Assembly: GCA_902532195.1 (NCBI GenBank)
Contig: CACAHE010000003.1
Location: 47,307 to 111,306 of the forward strand
Source: an uncultured Pelagibacteraceae bacterium
GTDB lineage: Bacteria > Pseudomonadota > Alphaproteobacteria > Pelagibacterales > Pelagibacteraceae
Direction of reading: 5' to 3'
Length of the DNA: 64,000 bases
The notes under the pieces are model-generated. The model made no database searches. It was given only the letters and a program-made list of their open reading frames with translations, and was not told where the DNA came from. Below are positions 39,074 through 49,260 of this stretch, one piece after another (position 1 is the stretch's first letter; every line of letters begins with the position of its first letter). Position numbers and translations under genes: made by a program.

Positions 39074-41298
39074 TATACTCTTCTTTCGGTAATTGTTGAA
39101 TTGTAAGCTTCAATTATATCATTTTTTTGGTAATCATTAAAATCTTTGATGGTAATTCCGCATTCCAAACCAGCTGCAACTTGTTTAGCTTGATTTTTTT
39201 CTCTAAAAATTGATCCAATTTTTCCGTTAAAAATTATTCTTCCATCCCTAATTATTCTCGCATTAGAGTCCTGTGATATTTCTCCATCAATAACTTTGGA
39301 GCCAGCTACTTTACCCACTTTTGATACCTTGAATATTTCAAGTATTTCAGCAGATCCGATTATTTTTTCTTGTATATCAGGAGTTAGTAGTCCTGACATT
39401 TTATTTTTTACAAAATCTAAAACCTCATAAATAATATTATATGAAGAAATATTAATTTTTTCTTGCTCAGCAAGTCTTTTTGCTTCTTTATTTGGTTTTA
39501 CATTAAAAGCAATTAATATTGCTTTTGAGGCTTTTGCTAGAGTTACATCTGTTTCTGTAACCATTCCAATATCAGCCAAAATTATTTTAGGTGAAACTTC
39601 TTCATGTTGTATTTGTGCAATTGCATTTTTTATAGCTTCTGAAGAACCATGAACATCTGATTTTATTATAATATTTAAAACTTCTGTAGATTTATCTTTA
39701 AATGCTGAGTCCTGTGTAACAAATGTTAAAGGATTTTTTCCTTCCTGTTTTTCTTGAATTCGTGAATCACAAATTGCTTTAGCTTCTTTTTCACTTTCAA
39801 AAACAATAAAATCATCTCCAGATTTTGCTGCTCCATTTATTCCTAAAACTTCTACAGGTGTTGAGGGAGGGGCTTCTGCAATATTTTTTCCTAGATCGTT
39901 AATGATTGCTCTTACTTTTCCCCATTTTAGTCCACTTACAAAATAGTCTCCTTTTTTTAAAGTACCAGTTGTTACAATAATGTTAACAATTGGTCCTTTA
40001 CCTATGTCAATTTTTGATTCTATTACTGACCCGGTAGCTTTAGTTTCAAAATCAGTTTTTAAGTCAAGTAATTCTGACTGAAGTTGAATTGATTCTAAAA
40101 GTTTATTTAAATTTTTTTTTGTTTTTGTTGAGATTTCTACCATTAAAGTATCACCTGACAGTTCTTCAGCAATCAGTTCATGTTCAAGTAATTGATTTTT
40201 AATTTTTTGAGGATCAGATTCTGGTAGATCACATTTATTAATTGCTACTACTATAGGTACTTTTGCTGCTTTAGCATGTTTTATAGACTCAACAGTCTGC
40301 GGTTTTACACCATCATCAGCTGCAACTACTAATACTACTATATCAGTTAATTTAGATCCTCTTGCCCTCATTTCCGTAAAAGCAGCATGTCCTGGAGTAT
40401 CAATAAAAGTAATTTTATTTGATTCTGTTGTAATTTGATATGCGCCTATGTGTTGTGTTATACCTCCAAATTCTCCTGCAACTACGTTTGCTTTCCTAAA
40501 TTCGTCCAAAAGTGATGTTTTGCCGTGGTCGACGTGACCCATTACAGTAACTATAGGAGGTCTACTTTTTAGATTCTCAGATTTAAATTCTTTTATTTTA
40601 TTTATAATTTCTTCAGTTTTTTGTTCTTTAATTGGATTGTGACCAAATTCTTGAACTAAATATTCAGCTGTATCAGCATTAATACTATGGTTAATAGTTG
40701 CGGTAACTCCCATGCCTAGCAAATGTTTTATTATATTGCTTGACTGTTCTGCCATTCTGTTGGCTAATTCTCTAATTGTTATTACTTCTGGAATTTTAAC
40801 ATCACGTTTAACTGGCTTTAAAGGTTCTTTATTTTCTTCTTTTTTTAAGTCTCTATTTTCTTTTTGTTTCGCCCTTTTTAATGAGGCTAAACTTCTTCCT
40901 TTGGTTTCTATATCTTCACTATTTAAAGCTCTTGAAATAGTAAGCTTAAGTTCTCTACGCCTCGACCCTATTTTTCCTTTTACAGGAGTCTCTCCTTTTA
41001 ACCTTTTTGTTGCACGTTGCTCAGCTAGTTTTCTTTTTTCAAAATCATTTGGTGTATTAATCGATGGTTTAGTAAATACAGGTTTTTTTGAAAAGGAAGA
41101 TGGTTTTGATCCAAAAGACGGTTTTGATGCAAAAGACGGTTTTTGATTTTTATTACCAAAAGTTGATCTATTTACATATCGATTAGATTTTTTTTCAATT
41201 AAAACTGAATTTTTACCTTGAGTTTTTGCAATCTCAATATTGCTCATTGTTTTTTTTGAGCTTCCAGAAATAGTTAATTTTGTTTTTTTTTTTTCCAT
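39073..41298 (-). CDS. infB: Translation initiation factor IF-2
   Basis: RPPIVTVMGHVDHGKTSLLDEFRKANVVAGEFGGITQHIGAY. Confidence 0.97.
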   Translation of the reverse strand: MEKKKTKLTISGSSKKTMSNIEIAKTQGKNSVLIEKKSNRYVNRSTFGNKNQKPSFASKPSFGSKPSSFSKKPVFTKPSINTPNDFEKRKLAEQRATKRLKGETPVKGKIGSRRRELKLTISRALNSEDIETKGRSLASLKRAKQKENRDLKKEENKEPLKPVKRDVKIPEVITIRELANRMAEQSSNIIKHLLGMGVTATINHSINADTAEYLVQEFGHNPIKEQKTEEIINKIKEFKSENLKSRPPIVTVMGHVDHGKTSLLDEFRKANVVAGEFGGITQHIGAYQITTESNKITFIDTPGHAAFTEMRARGSKLTDIVVLVVAADDGVKPQTVESIKHAKAAKVPIVVAINKCDLPESDPQKIKNQLLEHELIAEELSGDTLMVEISTKTKKNLNKLLESIQLQSELLDLKTDFETKATGSVIESKIDIGKGPIVNIIVTTGTLKKGDYFVSGLKWGKVRAIINDLGKNIAEAPPSTPVEVLGINGAAKSGDDFIVFESEKEAKAICDSRIQEKQEGKNPLTFVTQDSAFKDKSTEVLNIIIKSDVHGSSEAIKNAIAQIQHEEVSPKIILADIGMVTETDVTLAKASKAILIAFNVKPNKEAKRLAEQEKINISSYNIIYEVLDFVKNKMSGLLTPDIQEKIIGSAEILEIFKVSKVGKVAGSKVIDGEISQDSNARIIRDGRIIFNGKIGSIFREKNQAKQVAAGLECGITIKDFNDYQKNDIIEAYNSTITERRV
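41102..41137. repeat. 18-nt imperfect tandem repeat in infB encoding the SFxSKP unit
   Basis: GGTTTTGATCCAAAAGAC / GGTTTTGATGCAAAAGAC; protein KPSFASKPSFGSKPSSF. Confidence 0.6.
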
Positions 41299-41308
41299 TA
41301 AACATCTC

Positions 41309-42862
41309 TCAATCTTTATAAATTATATTTCTTGCTGACATAATTAAATCATCAGCTTCTTTTCTTGTTAAAGCAAAATCTTCTAAAAAACCTTTAATTT
41401 TTACTCTTTCTCCTTTAACTATATCAAACGTTCCAGTTAGTTCATCAGATGATAAATCAGCAAAATCATTTAATGTTAAAATTTTCTGCTCACCTAAGGT
41501 GACTAACATTCCTGGAGTTAAACCTTTGTGATTAATTAACTCATTTTCCAAACCTAAATCTTTAATTTTTTTAGCAATTTCTTCCTGATCTTTTTGATAA
41601 AATTCTTTTGCTCTTTCTATTAATTCTTTAGCAGTTTCTTCTTCTATTCCTTCAATTTTTGTCAAAGCTTCTATTCCACTATCTTTAATATCATCGATTG
41701 AAGAAAAACCTTCTGCAACTAAAAGTTGGCCTAATGTTTCATCAAGTTCTAAATTTTTAACAAAATTGTCAGTCTTTTCTTTAAATTCAACTTGTCTCTT
41801 TTCTGAGTCCTCTTGGTCAGTCATAATGTTAATTTCATAATTAAGTAATTTTGTTGCTAATCTTACATTTTGACCTCTTCTACCTATAGCTTTGCTTAAA
41901 TTTTCCTCTGTCAAAATTACGTCTAATTTTTTTTGATCATTATCAACATTTACTCTTTGAACTTCTGCTGGAGATAATGCATTTGCAACTACTACAGCAG
42001 TATCTTCAGACCAATTTACAATATCTATTTTTTCTCCTTGCAATTCATTCACAACTGCTTGAACTCTACTACCTCGCATTCCAACACAAGCTCCGACTGG
42101 GTCTAAAGATGCATCTATAGCTTTAACACAGATTTTAGCCCTACTTCCTGGATCTCTTGCTGAAGATTTTATTTCTATTAACCCATCGTAAATTTCAGGA
42201 ACTTCTTGTATAAAAAGTTTTTCCATAAATTTTGGATGTGCCCTAGAAAGAAATATTTGTTGACCTCTTGGTTCTCTTCTAACATCAAGACAATATGCTT
42301 TTACTCTATCTCCAGGTTTAATATTTTCTCTGGGTATCATTTCATTTTTTTGGATTATTGCTTCTGTTCTTCCAAGATCAACTATAACGTTTCCGAATTC
42401 CAATCTTTTAACTATACCACTTAAAATTGTATCTTTCTTATCAATAAAATCATTAAACTGTCTTTCTCTTTCTGCTTCTCTAACATTAAATGTTATTACT
42501 TGTTTCGCAGTCTGAGCGGCTATTCTTCCAAAATCAAAAGATGGTAATGGTTGCAGTATTTCATCACCAAGTTTCTTGTCTTTATTTTCTTCACTTAAAT
42601 TAACCGCATCTTTTAAGCTAATTTCCAAATTTGTATTTTCAGGATTTTCAACAATAGTTAGTTTTCTATAGATGCCTATATCTCCATTTTCTCTGTTTAT
42701 TAATACTTTAATCTCATTTTCTGAGCCAAATTTTGATTTTGCTGCCTTTGCTATACCATTTTCCATAGAGTCTATAATAAGCTCTTTATCTATAGACTTC
42801 TCCAATGCTACAGCTTCAGCTATTCTTAATAATTCTAATTTATCTGCTCTTCTATTTAACAT
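41309..42862 (-). CDS. nusA: Transcription termination/antitermination factor NusA
   Basis: S1/KH: RDPGSRAKICVKAIDASLDPVGACVGMRGSRVQAVVNEL; C-terminal helix-hairpin-helix repeats. Confidence 0.96.
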   Translation of the reverse strand: MLNRRADKLELLRIAEAVALEKSIDKELIIDSMENGIAKAAKSKFGSENEIKVLINRENGDIGIYRKLTIVENPENTNLEISLKDAVNLSEENKDKKLGDEILQPLPSFDFGRIAAQTAKQVITFNVREAERERQFNDFIDKKDTILSGIVKRLEFGNVIVDLGRTEAIIQKNEMIPRENIKPGDRVKAYCLDVRREPRGQQIFLSRAHPKFMEKLFIQEVPEIYDGLIEIKSSARDPGSRAKICVKAIDASLDPVGACVGMRGSRVQAVVNELQGEKIDIVNWSEDTAVVVANALSPAEVQRVNVDNDQKKLDVILTEENLSKAIGRRGQNVRLATKLLNYEINIMTDQEDSEKRQVEFKEKTDNFVKNLELDETLGQLLVAEGFSSIDDIKDSGIEALTKIEGIEEETAKELIERAKEFYQKDQEEIAKKIKDLGLENELINHKGLTPGMLVTLGEQKILTLNDFADLSSDELTGTFDIVKGERVKIKGFLEDFALTRKEADDLIMSARNIIYKD

Positions 42863-42872
42863 TTTCGTTTAA

Positions 42873-42902
42873 TCCAAAAAAAAATGGGCCGAGGCCCATT
42901 TT
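42873..42902 (-). terminator. Intrinsic terminator downstream of metK
   Basis: AAAATGGGC-CGAG-GCCCATTTT hairpin with a T-run on the minus-strand side. Confidence 0.85.
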
Positions 42903-42958
42903 GAAATTTCAATAATGTAAGGTGAATATATGTATTTTTCTTATATTTTCAACTTTAT

Positions 42959-44122
42959 TTACTTACTAAAAATGTCTGATTTATCGGTTTTTTCCCAAGA
43001 AAAAGACCCATCAGCTCCTGGATCTCTTCCGAAATGTCCATAAGCTGCAGTTTTTTCGTATATTGGTTTATTTAAACCTAACATCTCTCTAATGCCTCTT
43101 GGACTTAAATCAAAATTATCATTAATTAATTTTTCAACATGTCTATTTTTTTCTTCATCATTATCAAAAAGATCAACATAAATTGACAAAGGTTTTGAAA
43201 CTCCAATTGCATAAGCTAATTGAATTAAACATTTATCTGAAATTTTTGAAGCAACAACATTTTTTGCTAAATATCTCGAAGCATATGCAGCTGATCTATC
43301 AACTTTAGTAGGGTCTTTTCCTGAGAAAGCTCCTCCACCATGTGGAGCTGCACCACCATATGTATCTACAATTATTTTTCTTCCTGTTAATCCACTATCG
43401 CCATCAGGACCACCAATTACAAAATTTCCTGTAGGATTTACATATATTTCATTTTCTTCTAATCCATTTAAAAGATTTTTTGGAATAGATTTTTCAATGT
43501 AAGGTTTTACTAGTTCCCTTACTTGAAGTTGATTTACATCTGCTGAATGTTGAGTTGATACAACAACTGATTTTACATTTGCAGGTTTTCCATCTTTATA
43601 TTCAACTGTAATTTGACTTTTTGAGTCAGGTTCTATATTTTTTAACTTACCCGATTTTCTGTCTTCTGCCATGAGTCTTAAAATTTTATGTGAATAATGT
43701 ATTGGTGCTGGCATAAGTACATCTGTCTCGTTGCATGCATATCCAAACATTATTCCTTGGTCTCCAGCTCCTTCATCTTTATTGCCTGAAGAATCTACTC
43801 CCATTGCTATGTCAGCAGATTGTGAATGAAGATGGCTCTCTATCTTTGTAGCATCTTTCCATGTAAAGCCTTTTTGATCATATCCAATATCTTTAATACA
43901 TTCTCTAACTTTTTGTATTAAATCATCTTTTTTAATTTCTGGACCTCTTACTTCCCCAGCTAAAACAACTTTATTTGTTGTTGTTAAAGTTTCACAAGCG
44001 ACTCGTGACTGTGGCTCTGCACCTAAGTAAGAGTCTACAACCATATCTGATATTCTGTCACAAACTTTATCTGGATGCCCTTCTGAAACTGACTCGCTAG
44101 TAAATAAGAAATTTTTTTTCAT
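42959..44122 (-). CDS. metK: S-adenosylmethionine synthetase
   Basis: [57 protein letters not shown]. Confidence 0.97.
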   Translation of the reverse strand: MKKNFLFTSESVSEGHPDKVCDRISDMVVDSYLGAEPQSRVACETLTTTNKVVLAGEVRGPEIKKDDLIQKVRECIKDIGYDQKGFTWKDATKIESHLHSQSADIAMGVDSSGNKDEGAGDQGIMFGYACNETDVLMPAPIHYSHKILRLMAEDRKSGKLKNIEPDSKSQITVEYKDGKPANVKSVVVSTQHSADVNQLQVRELVKPYIEKSIPKNLLNGLEENEIYVNPTGNFVIGGPDGDSGLTGRKIIVDTYGGAAPHGGGAFSGKDPTKVDRSAAYASRYLAKNVVASKISDKCLIQLAYAIGVSKPLSIYVDLFDNDEEKNRHVEKLINDNFDLSPRGIREMLGLNKPIYEKTAAYGHFGRDPGADGSFSWEKTDKSDIFSK

Positions 44123-44123
44123 G

Positions 44124-45656
44124 CTAACTCCCTTTTTCTTTTTTTTTTAAAAAAAAAATCAAAGTAATATAAAATAATATAAAATAAAAGAATAAGTTGT
44201 TGCCATAAGTGCTAAAAAAGGTCTTTTTATTATTTTTAAATTTTTTTATTTCAATAACTCCCTTCTGGGTTGATTCTAATTTGTTTATAATCTGTCCAGT
44301 AGGATCAATATAAGCTGAAGTTCCGTTATTAGTTGAACGAATTAAATTTTTTCCCTCCTCTATAGCTCTAAATATTGAGTGTGAAAAATGTTGATGGAGA
44401 CCAATTGAATTCCCAAACCATCCATCTTCTGAAATATTTATTATAAAATCATAGTCATTAGTTCCTTTATTTAATCTTCCAGAAAAAATTATTTCGTAAC
44501 AAATGAGTGGTAAAAAATTTATTCCATTTATATTTAAAACTTTTCTAGTTTTACCTGAAGAAAATGATTGATAACCACCAGTAATTTTTTTTACTCCTAA
44601 TTTTGAAAGTAAACTTTCAAATGGTAAAAATTCACCAAATGGCACTAGATGATTTTTATTATATTGTGCCAGTATATTTGCATTATTATCTAACACTACA
44701 AGAGAATTAAAAACTTTTAAATTTTCACTACTGTTCATACCTAAAATAATTTTATGATTTTTAGAATAATTATCTTTAAAATACTTTTTATAATTTTTTA
44801 TATCATTTAAGTAAATACTTGTAAGAGTTCCTTCTGGAAAAATAAAGATTGTATCTTCTTTAATATGTGGATCACTTAGTTTTATTAATTCCAATATTAT
44901 TTCTTTAGGGTTTTCATTTTGATAGAATCTATCAATATTAATTTTTGGGGAAATAATTTTTATTGTATTAGTCATTTTTAAATAATTATTTTTTTTATAA
45001 TTTTTTATAACTGCTAAGCCGTAAAAATAATTTGAGGCAAGTAATAAAAATAAAAAAACTAAAGATATTAATTTCAATTTTTTTTCATATTTAAAAAAAA
45101 ATATTGAAGGAATTAAAAAAATAGTAATTGATAGTAAATTAAATGAATAAGTTCCAATTACAGATAAGATTTGTAAAAAATTTATATAATTAGTCCAACT
45201 AAAAGCTATTAAATTCCAAGGAAATCCACCAAATATAAATCCTCTCACAAACTCAACTAATGAAAATATTGCTGAAAAAATCAATATAGAGCTAAAATTT
45301 CTTTTTAATTTAAATAAAGAACAAAATAAAATAGCTAATCCATAAAATACTGCAAGGAATGATGGAATAATTATTAAAGCTATTGGAATTAAAATTTTAA
45401 ATTGAGTATCAAAAGTTAATGCATTTGTAATCCAATATAAATTAGAAATAAAATAACCGAATCCAAATAACCAACCAATTTTGAACGCTAACCATTTTTT
45501 TTCTTTCAAATAAGATACAAAGAAAATAAAAAAAAGTGGAAAAGTAAAAAAATTTATAATTATAAAATTATAGGGTGTTAAACTAAATGAAGTAATTAAA
45601 CCCAACAAAAAAGGAATTAGGTAAAATAAAAATTTATTTTTTATGTTAAAAGTCAA
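44124..45656 (-). CDS. lnt: Apolipoprotein N-acyltransferase
   Basis: [58 protein letters not shown]. Confidence 0.93.
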   Translation of the reverse strand: MTFNIKNKFLFYLIPFLLGLITSFSLTPYNFIIINFFTFPLFFIFFVSYLKEKKWLAFKIGWLFGFGYFISNLYWITNALTFDTQFKILIPIALIIIPSFLAVFYGLAILFCSLFKLKRNFSSILIFSAIFSLVEFVRGFIFGGFPWNLIAFSWTNYINFLQILSVIGTYSFNLLSITIFLIPSIFFFKYEKKLKLISLVFLFLLLASNYFYGLAVIKNYKKNNYLKMTNTIKIISPKINIDRFYQNENPKEIILELIKLSDPHIKEDTIFIFPEGTLTSIYLNDIKNYKKYFKDNYSKNHKIILGMNSSENLKVFNSLVVLDNNANILAQYNKNHLVPFGEFLPFESLLSKLGVKKITGGYQSFSSGKTRKVLNINGINFLPLICYEIIFSGRLNKGTNDYDFIINISEDGWFGNSIGLHQHFSHSIFRAIEEGKNLIRSTNNGTSAYIDPTGQIINKLESTQKGVIEIKKFKNNKKTFFSTYGNNLFFYFILFYITLIFFLKKKEKGS

Positions 45657-46098
45657 TTTTTTTATTTAAAAGTTTTAATATTTTATTTTCTTTATTATTC
45701 ATTTTTTTAAAATCTTTATTTTTTTTATGATCATATCCATTTAAATGTAAATATCCGTGTATCCACATCTTATCAAATTCTAAGTTGAAATTTGTTAAAC
45801 TCGACCTTTTATTAATAATTTCAAAACTAATCGCTATATCTCCAATATAAATCATTTTTTTGTAATTATGGCTAGAAGGAAAAGATAATACATCTGTTGG
45901 TTTATTTTTTTTCCTAAATTTTTTATTAAGTTTTTTCATTTTTTTATTATTAGTAAGCAAAATGGTAAACTCTTGATTTTTATTTTTAAATAAGGGAAAT
46001 TTAGATAATTTTTTTATTTTCTTTTGAATATAATCTTTGGGTGATTTAATCTTATTTTTCCATCTTGGATGATCTATAATTACCGAAGCTCTTATCAT
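45646..46098 (-). CDS. ybeY: Endoribonuclease YbeY
   Basis: RKKNKPTDVLSFP, HGYLHLNGYDHKKNKD. Confidence 0.93.
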   Translation of the reverse strand: MIRASVIIDHPRWKNKIKSPKDYIQKKIKKLSKFPLFKNKNQEFTILLTNNKKMKKLNKKFRKKNKPTDVLSFPSSHNYKKMIYIGDIAISFEIINKRSSLTNFNLEFDKMWIHGYLHLNGYDHKKNKDFKKMNNKENKILKLLNKKIDF

Positions 46099-47105
46099 TC
46101 ATTGCTATTTTTATCAGAGTAAGCTTTAACAATTTTAGAAACTAAAGGGTGTCTAACTACGTCTGTATGATCAAAATCAACTACAGATATTTCTTTTAAA
46201 TGTCCTAAAAGTTTTTTAGACCTATTTAAACCTGATAGTGATTTATTGGGTAGATCAATTTGTGATGGATCACCATTAATAACAATTTTAGAATTTTCTC
46301 CTATCCTTGTTAAAAACATTTTAATTTGAGTGTCAGTAGCATTTTGTGCTTCGTCTAAAATGGCAAAAGAATTTTTTAGAGTTCTTCCTCTCATAAAAGC
46401 TAATGGAGCAATTTCTATATCACCTACTTCAATTTTTTTTTGTATTTTTTCAAAGTCTAAAAGATCATAAAGAGAATCATAAAGTGGTCTTAAATATGGA
46501 TCTACTTTTTCTCTCATATCACCAGGTAAAAATCCCAATCTTTCTCCGGCTTCAACAGCTGGTCTTGATAATATTATTCTTTCAATTTTCTTTTCTAAAA
46601 GCATTGTTAAAGCAACAGCGACCGCAAGGAATGTTTTTCCTGTGCCAGCAGGACCCGCGGAGATTATAATTTCGCTTTCCCTCAATGCTCTAACATAGTT
46701 TTTCTGCTTTTCAGATCTTGGGATAACAGATTTTTTTGGAGTCTTAATAATATATTCAATATTCTTTCCAGAATTATTTAGTTTTTCATCTATCATAAAT
46801 TTATTTATTGACGAAATTATATCTTTTTTTTCTATAGTACCATTAATTTTAAATTGTTCTGATAAAAATTTAATTGCATTTTTTACCAATTCATTCTTTT
46901 TTGGATCACTTTTAACAATTATCGAATTTCCTCTAGAATAAATATTTGTATCTGTAATATTTTCTAATTCTTTTATATTATTATTAAACTCTCCAACTAC
47001 ACCAAGCAATGTTTCGTTACTTTGAAAAATTATACTTAGTGTATCATTATCAGAATATACTAATTTTAAATCTGAATTTATTGTTTTATTAATTTTATTA
47101 TCCAA
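46095..47105 (-). CDS. PhoH family ATPase
   Basis: SAGPAGTGKTFLAVAVAL, RPAVEAGERLGFLPGDMREKVDPYLRPLYDSL, LDEAQNAT. Confidence 0.95.
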   Translation of the reverse strand: MDNKINKTINSDLKLVYSDNDTLSIIFQSNETLLGVVGEFNNNIKELENITDTNIYSRGNSIIVKSDPKKNELVKNAIKFLSEQFKINGTIEKKDIISSINKFMIDEKLNNSGKNIEYIIKTPKKSVIPRSEKQKNYVRALRESEIIISAGPAGTGKTFLAVAVALTMLLEKKIERIILSRPAVEAGERLGFLPGDMREKVDPYLRPLYDSLYDLLDFEKIQKKIEVGDIEIAPLAFMRGRTLKNSFAILDEAQNATDTQIKMFLTRIGENSKIVINGDPSQIDLPNKSLSGLNRSKKLLGHLKEISVVDFDHTDVVRHPLVSKIVKAYSDKNSNE

Positions 47106-47106
47106 G

Positions 47107-48441
47107 CTATGCTGCTCTCATATTATTATTTTCAATTTTGCCAAATAAAGTATTTTGATTTGAGTTTTCAATTTTAACATTTACGATTTTACCAATTTTG
47201 CTTGTGTCACCTTTAAAAATTACTGAATTTAAATACTTATTTCGTCCAAATAGTTTATCTTGACCTTCTATTTTGTTTTCAACTAAAACTTCTATGGTTT
47301 TATTTACAAAAGATTTATTCATTTCTAACTGAAAGGAAAATAAATATTTTTGTATTTTAATTAATCTCTCTTTGGATATTTTTTCATCAATTGTTTTTAA
47401 TTCTGCAGCTTTTGTTCCAGGTCTAGGACTAAAAATGAAAGAAAATGAGTTTATAAATTTAATTTTTTTTATTAGTTCTATAGTTTGATTGAAATCAAAA
47501 TCTGTTTCTCCTGGATATGAAATAAGAAAATCACTTGAAAAGTGTATTAAAGGATTAATTTTTTTAAGATTATCGTAAATATCTAAATATTCTTCAACTG
47601 TATGTTTTCTATTCATTTGCTTTAGAATTTTATTTGATCCACTCTGTATTGGTAGATGTACAAAAGGCATTAGTTTTTTTGAAGTTGCATAACATTCAAT
47701 AAGATCATTTGTCATATCTTTTGGATGCGATGTGGTATATCTAATTCTTTTTAATTCTGAAAACTTTTCTAACTCATTTATCAAATTTGAAATTTTATAT
47801 TTATTAAATCCTTCTACATATGAATATGCATTTACGTTTTGACCAAGTAATGTAATTTCTTTTACACCATTTTTAACTAACTCTTCAGCTTCATTAATTA
47901 TTTTATTAAACGGTCTCGAATATTCAGGTCCCCTAGTATATGGAACGACACAAAAATGGCAAAATTTATCACAGCCCTCTTGTATAGTTAAAAAAGAAGA
48001 AATTTTATTACTAGTATTTTTAATTTGATCAAAATATTGAAATTTTGAAATTGTTTCAAAATCTGTTTCTTCTTTTTTTTGTTTTGTAGTGTGACTCTTT
48101 AAAATATTATTTATTTTATGATATGATTGTGGTCCAATAACAATATCGATATATGGTTCTCTTTTCAACATTTCCTGATTTTCTGCTTGAGCAACACATC
48201 CTGCAACTACGACTATAGGTTTATTTTTATTTTTATATAATTTTTTTACTCTTCCTACCTCATGATATACTTTTTCTTTTGCCTTATCTCTTATGTGGCA
48301 AGTATTTAAAATATAACAGTCTGTATTCTTTTGATCTTGTGTTTTAATAAATCCAATTTTTTTAACAGAATCATAAATACGATTAGAGTCATACTCATTC
48401 ATCTGACATCCAAATGTTTTAATAAAAATCTTTTTTTCCAT
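47107..48441 (-). CDS. miaB: tRNA-2-methylthio-N6-dimethylallyladenosine synthase MiaB
   Basis: KTFGCQMNEYDS, EGCDKFCHFCVVPYTRGPE (radical SAM), TRAM domain. Confidence 0.96.
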   Translation of the reverse strand: MEKKIFIKTFGCQMNEYDSNRIYDSVKKIGFIKTQDQKNTDCYILNTCHIRDKAKEKVYHEVGRVKKLYKNKNKPIVVVAGCVAQAENQEMLKREPYIDIVIGPQSYHKINNILKSHTTKQKKEETDFETISKFQYFDQIKNTSNKISSFLTIQEGCDKFCHFCVVPYTRGPEYSRPFNKIINEAEELVKNGVKEITLLGQNVNAYSYVEGFNKYKISNLINELEKFSELKRIRYTTSHPKDMTNDLIECYATSKKLMPFVHLPIQSGSNKILKQMNRKHTVEEYLDIYDNLKKINPLIHFSSDFLISYPGETDFDFNQTIELIKKIKFINSFSFIFSPRPGTKAAELKTIDEKISKERLIKIQKYLFSFQLEMNKSFVNKTIEVLVENKIEGQDKLFGRNKYLNSVIFKGDTSKIGKIVNVKIENSNQNTLFGKIENNNMRAA

Positions 48442-48444
48442 TAA

Positions 48445-48873
48445 TTAAGATTTTTTTTTGACACCATATAATTCTAATTTATGGTCTACTAATTTGTAAC
48501 CATATTTTTGAGCAACTTTTTCTTGAAGTTTTTCTATTTCTTCATCTACAAATTCTATAATTTCACCAGTTTTAATATCAATAAGATGATCATGGTGACT
48601 TTCACTAAGTTCTTCGTATCTGGCTTTACCACCCTTGAAATCATGTTTTGTTATAATGCCCGATTCTTCAAAAAGTTTTACTGTTCTATAAACTGTTGCA
48701 ATACTAATTTTAGGATCTATTTTTATAACTCTTTTATACAACTCATCTACATCTGGATGATCCGACTCTCCGTAGGTTAACTTAGACTCGCCCATTACTT
48801 TAGCAATGATTTTTCTTTGCTCAGTAAGTTTAACACCCTTAGATATACATTTTTGCTGTATTGTTTGTGACAT
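48445..48873 (-). CDS. fur: Fur family transcriptional regulator
   Basis: ISIATVYRTVKLFEESGIITKHDF; HHDHLIDIKTGEIIEF. Confidence 0.9.
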   Translation of the reverse strand: MSQTIQQKCISKGVKLTEQRKIIAKVMGESKLTYGESDHPDVDELYKRVIKIDPKISIATVYRTVKLFEESGIITKHDFKGGKARYEELSESHHDHLIDIKTGEIIEFVDEEIEKLQEKVAQKYGYKLVDHKLELYGVKKKS

Positions 48874-48882
48874 AATTCTATT

Positions 48883-49260
48883 TTAACTTGAATATATAGG
48901 TTTAATCAAATTTTTTTTCAACACCCCTTCTTTATATAAATTTAATATTTCTTTATAATCTTTGTCAAATATTTGATCAGAGCTAAATCCATATAAATCA
49001 ATGTTATTTGTTGTACAAAGTGCTTTAGCTACTGAAATAGATATTCTTATACCTGAAAACTTACCTGGACCTTGATTTATAAATATATTTTTTACATTTT
49101 TAATTTTTATCTTTTTTTCTTCAAAAAATTTAAATAGTAACTGTGTAAATTTATCAAAATTTTCTCTATCGTTTGGAAATTCACTAGTATATGATTCATC
49201 TTCAGATATGATTTTAAATAAAATTTTATCTTTTGCTGCATCAATAATTAAATTATTCAT
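48883..49260 (-). CDS. tsaB: TsaB-like protein (t6A biosynthesis), internally shortened
   Basis: MNNLIIDAAKDKILFKI...INQGPGKFSGIRISISVAKALC...LIKPIYSS; 125 aa. Start set at 49260; the ORF-track start at 49308 is antisense to the deacetylase. Confidence 0.8.
   Translation of the reverse strand: MNNLIIDAAKDKILFKIISEDESYTSEFPNDRENFDKFTQLLFKFFEEKKIKIKNVKNIFINQGPGKFSGIRISISVAKALCTTNNIDLYGFSSDQIFDKDYKEILNLYKEGVLKKNLIKPIYSS

Noticed and set aside
41102-41145. infB tandem repeat as a CRISPR-like or regulatory repeat
   Set aside because: In-frame 18-nt coding repeat in the disordered IF-2 N-terminus; common and likely structural.
40712-41146. 144-aa plus-strand ORF antisense to infB
   Set aside because: Long only because the infB N-terminal region is Lys/Ser-biased; ends in repeats mirroring the infB SFxSKP repeat.
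42863-42958. Possible SAM riboswitch near metK
   Set aside because: The structured element is downstream of metK and is a simple terminator hairpin; metK follows lnt by 1 bp with no leader.
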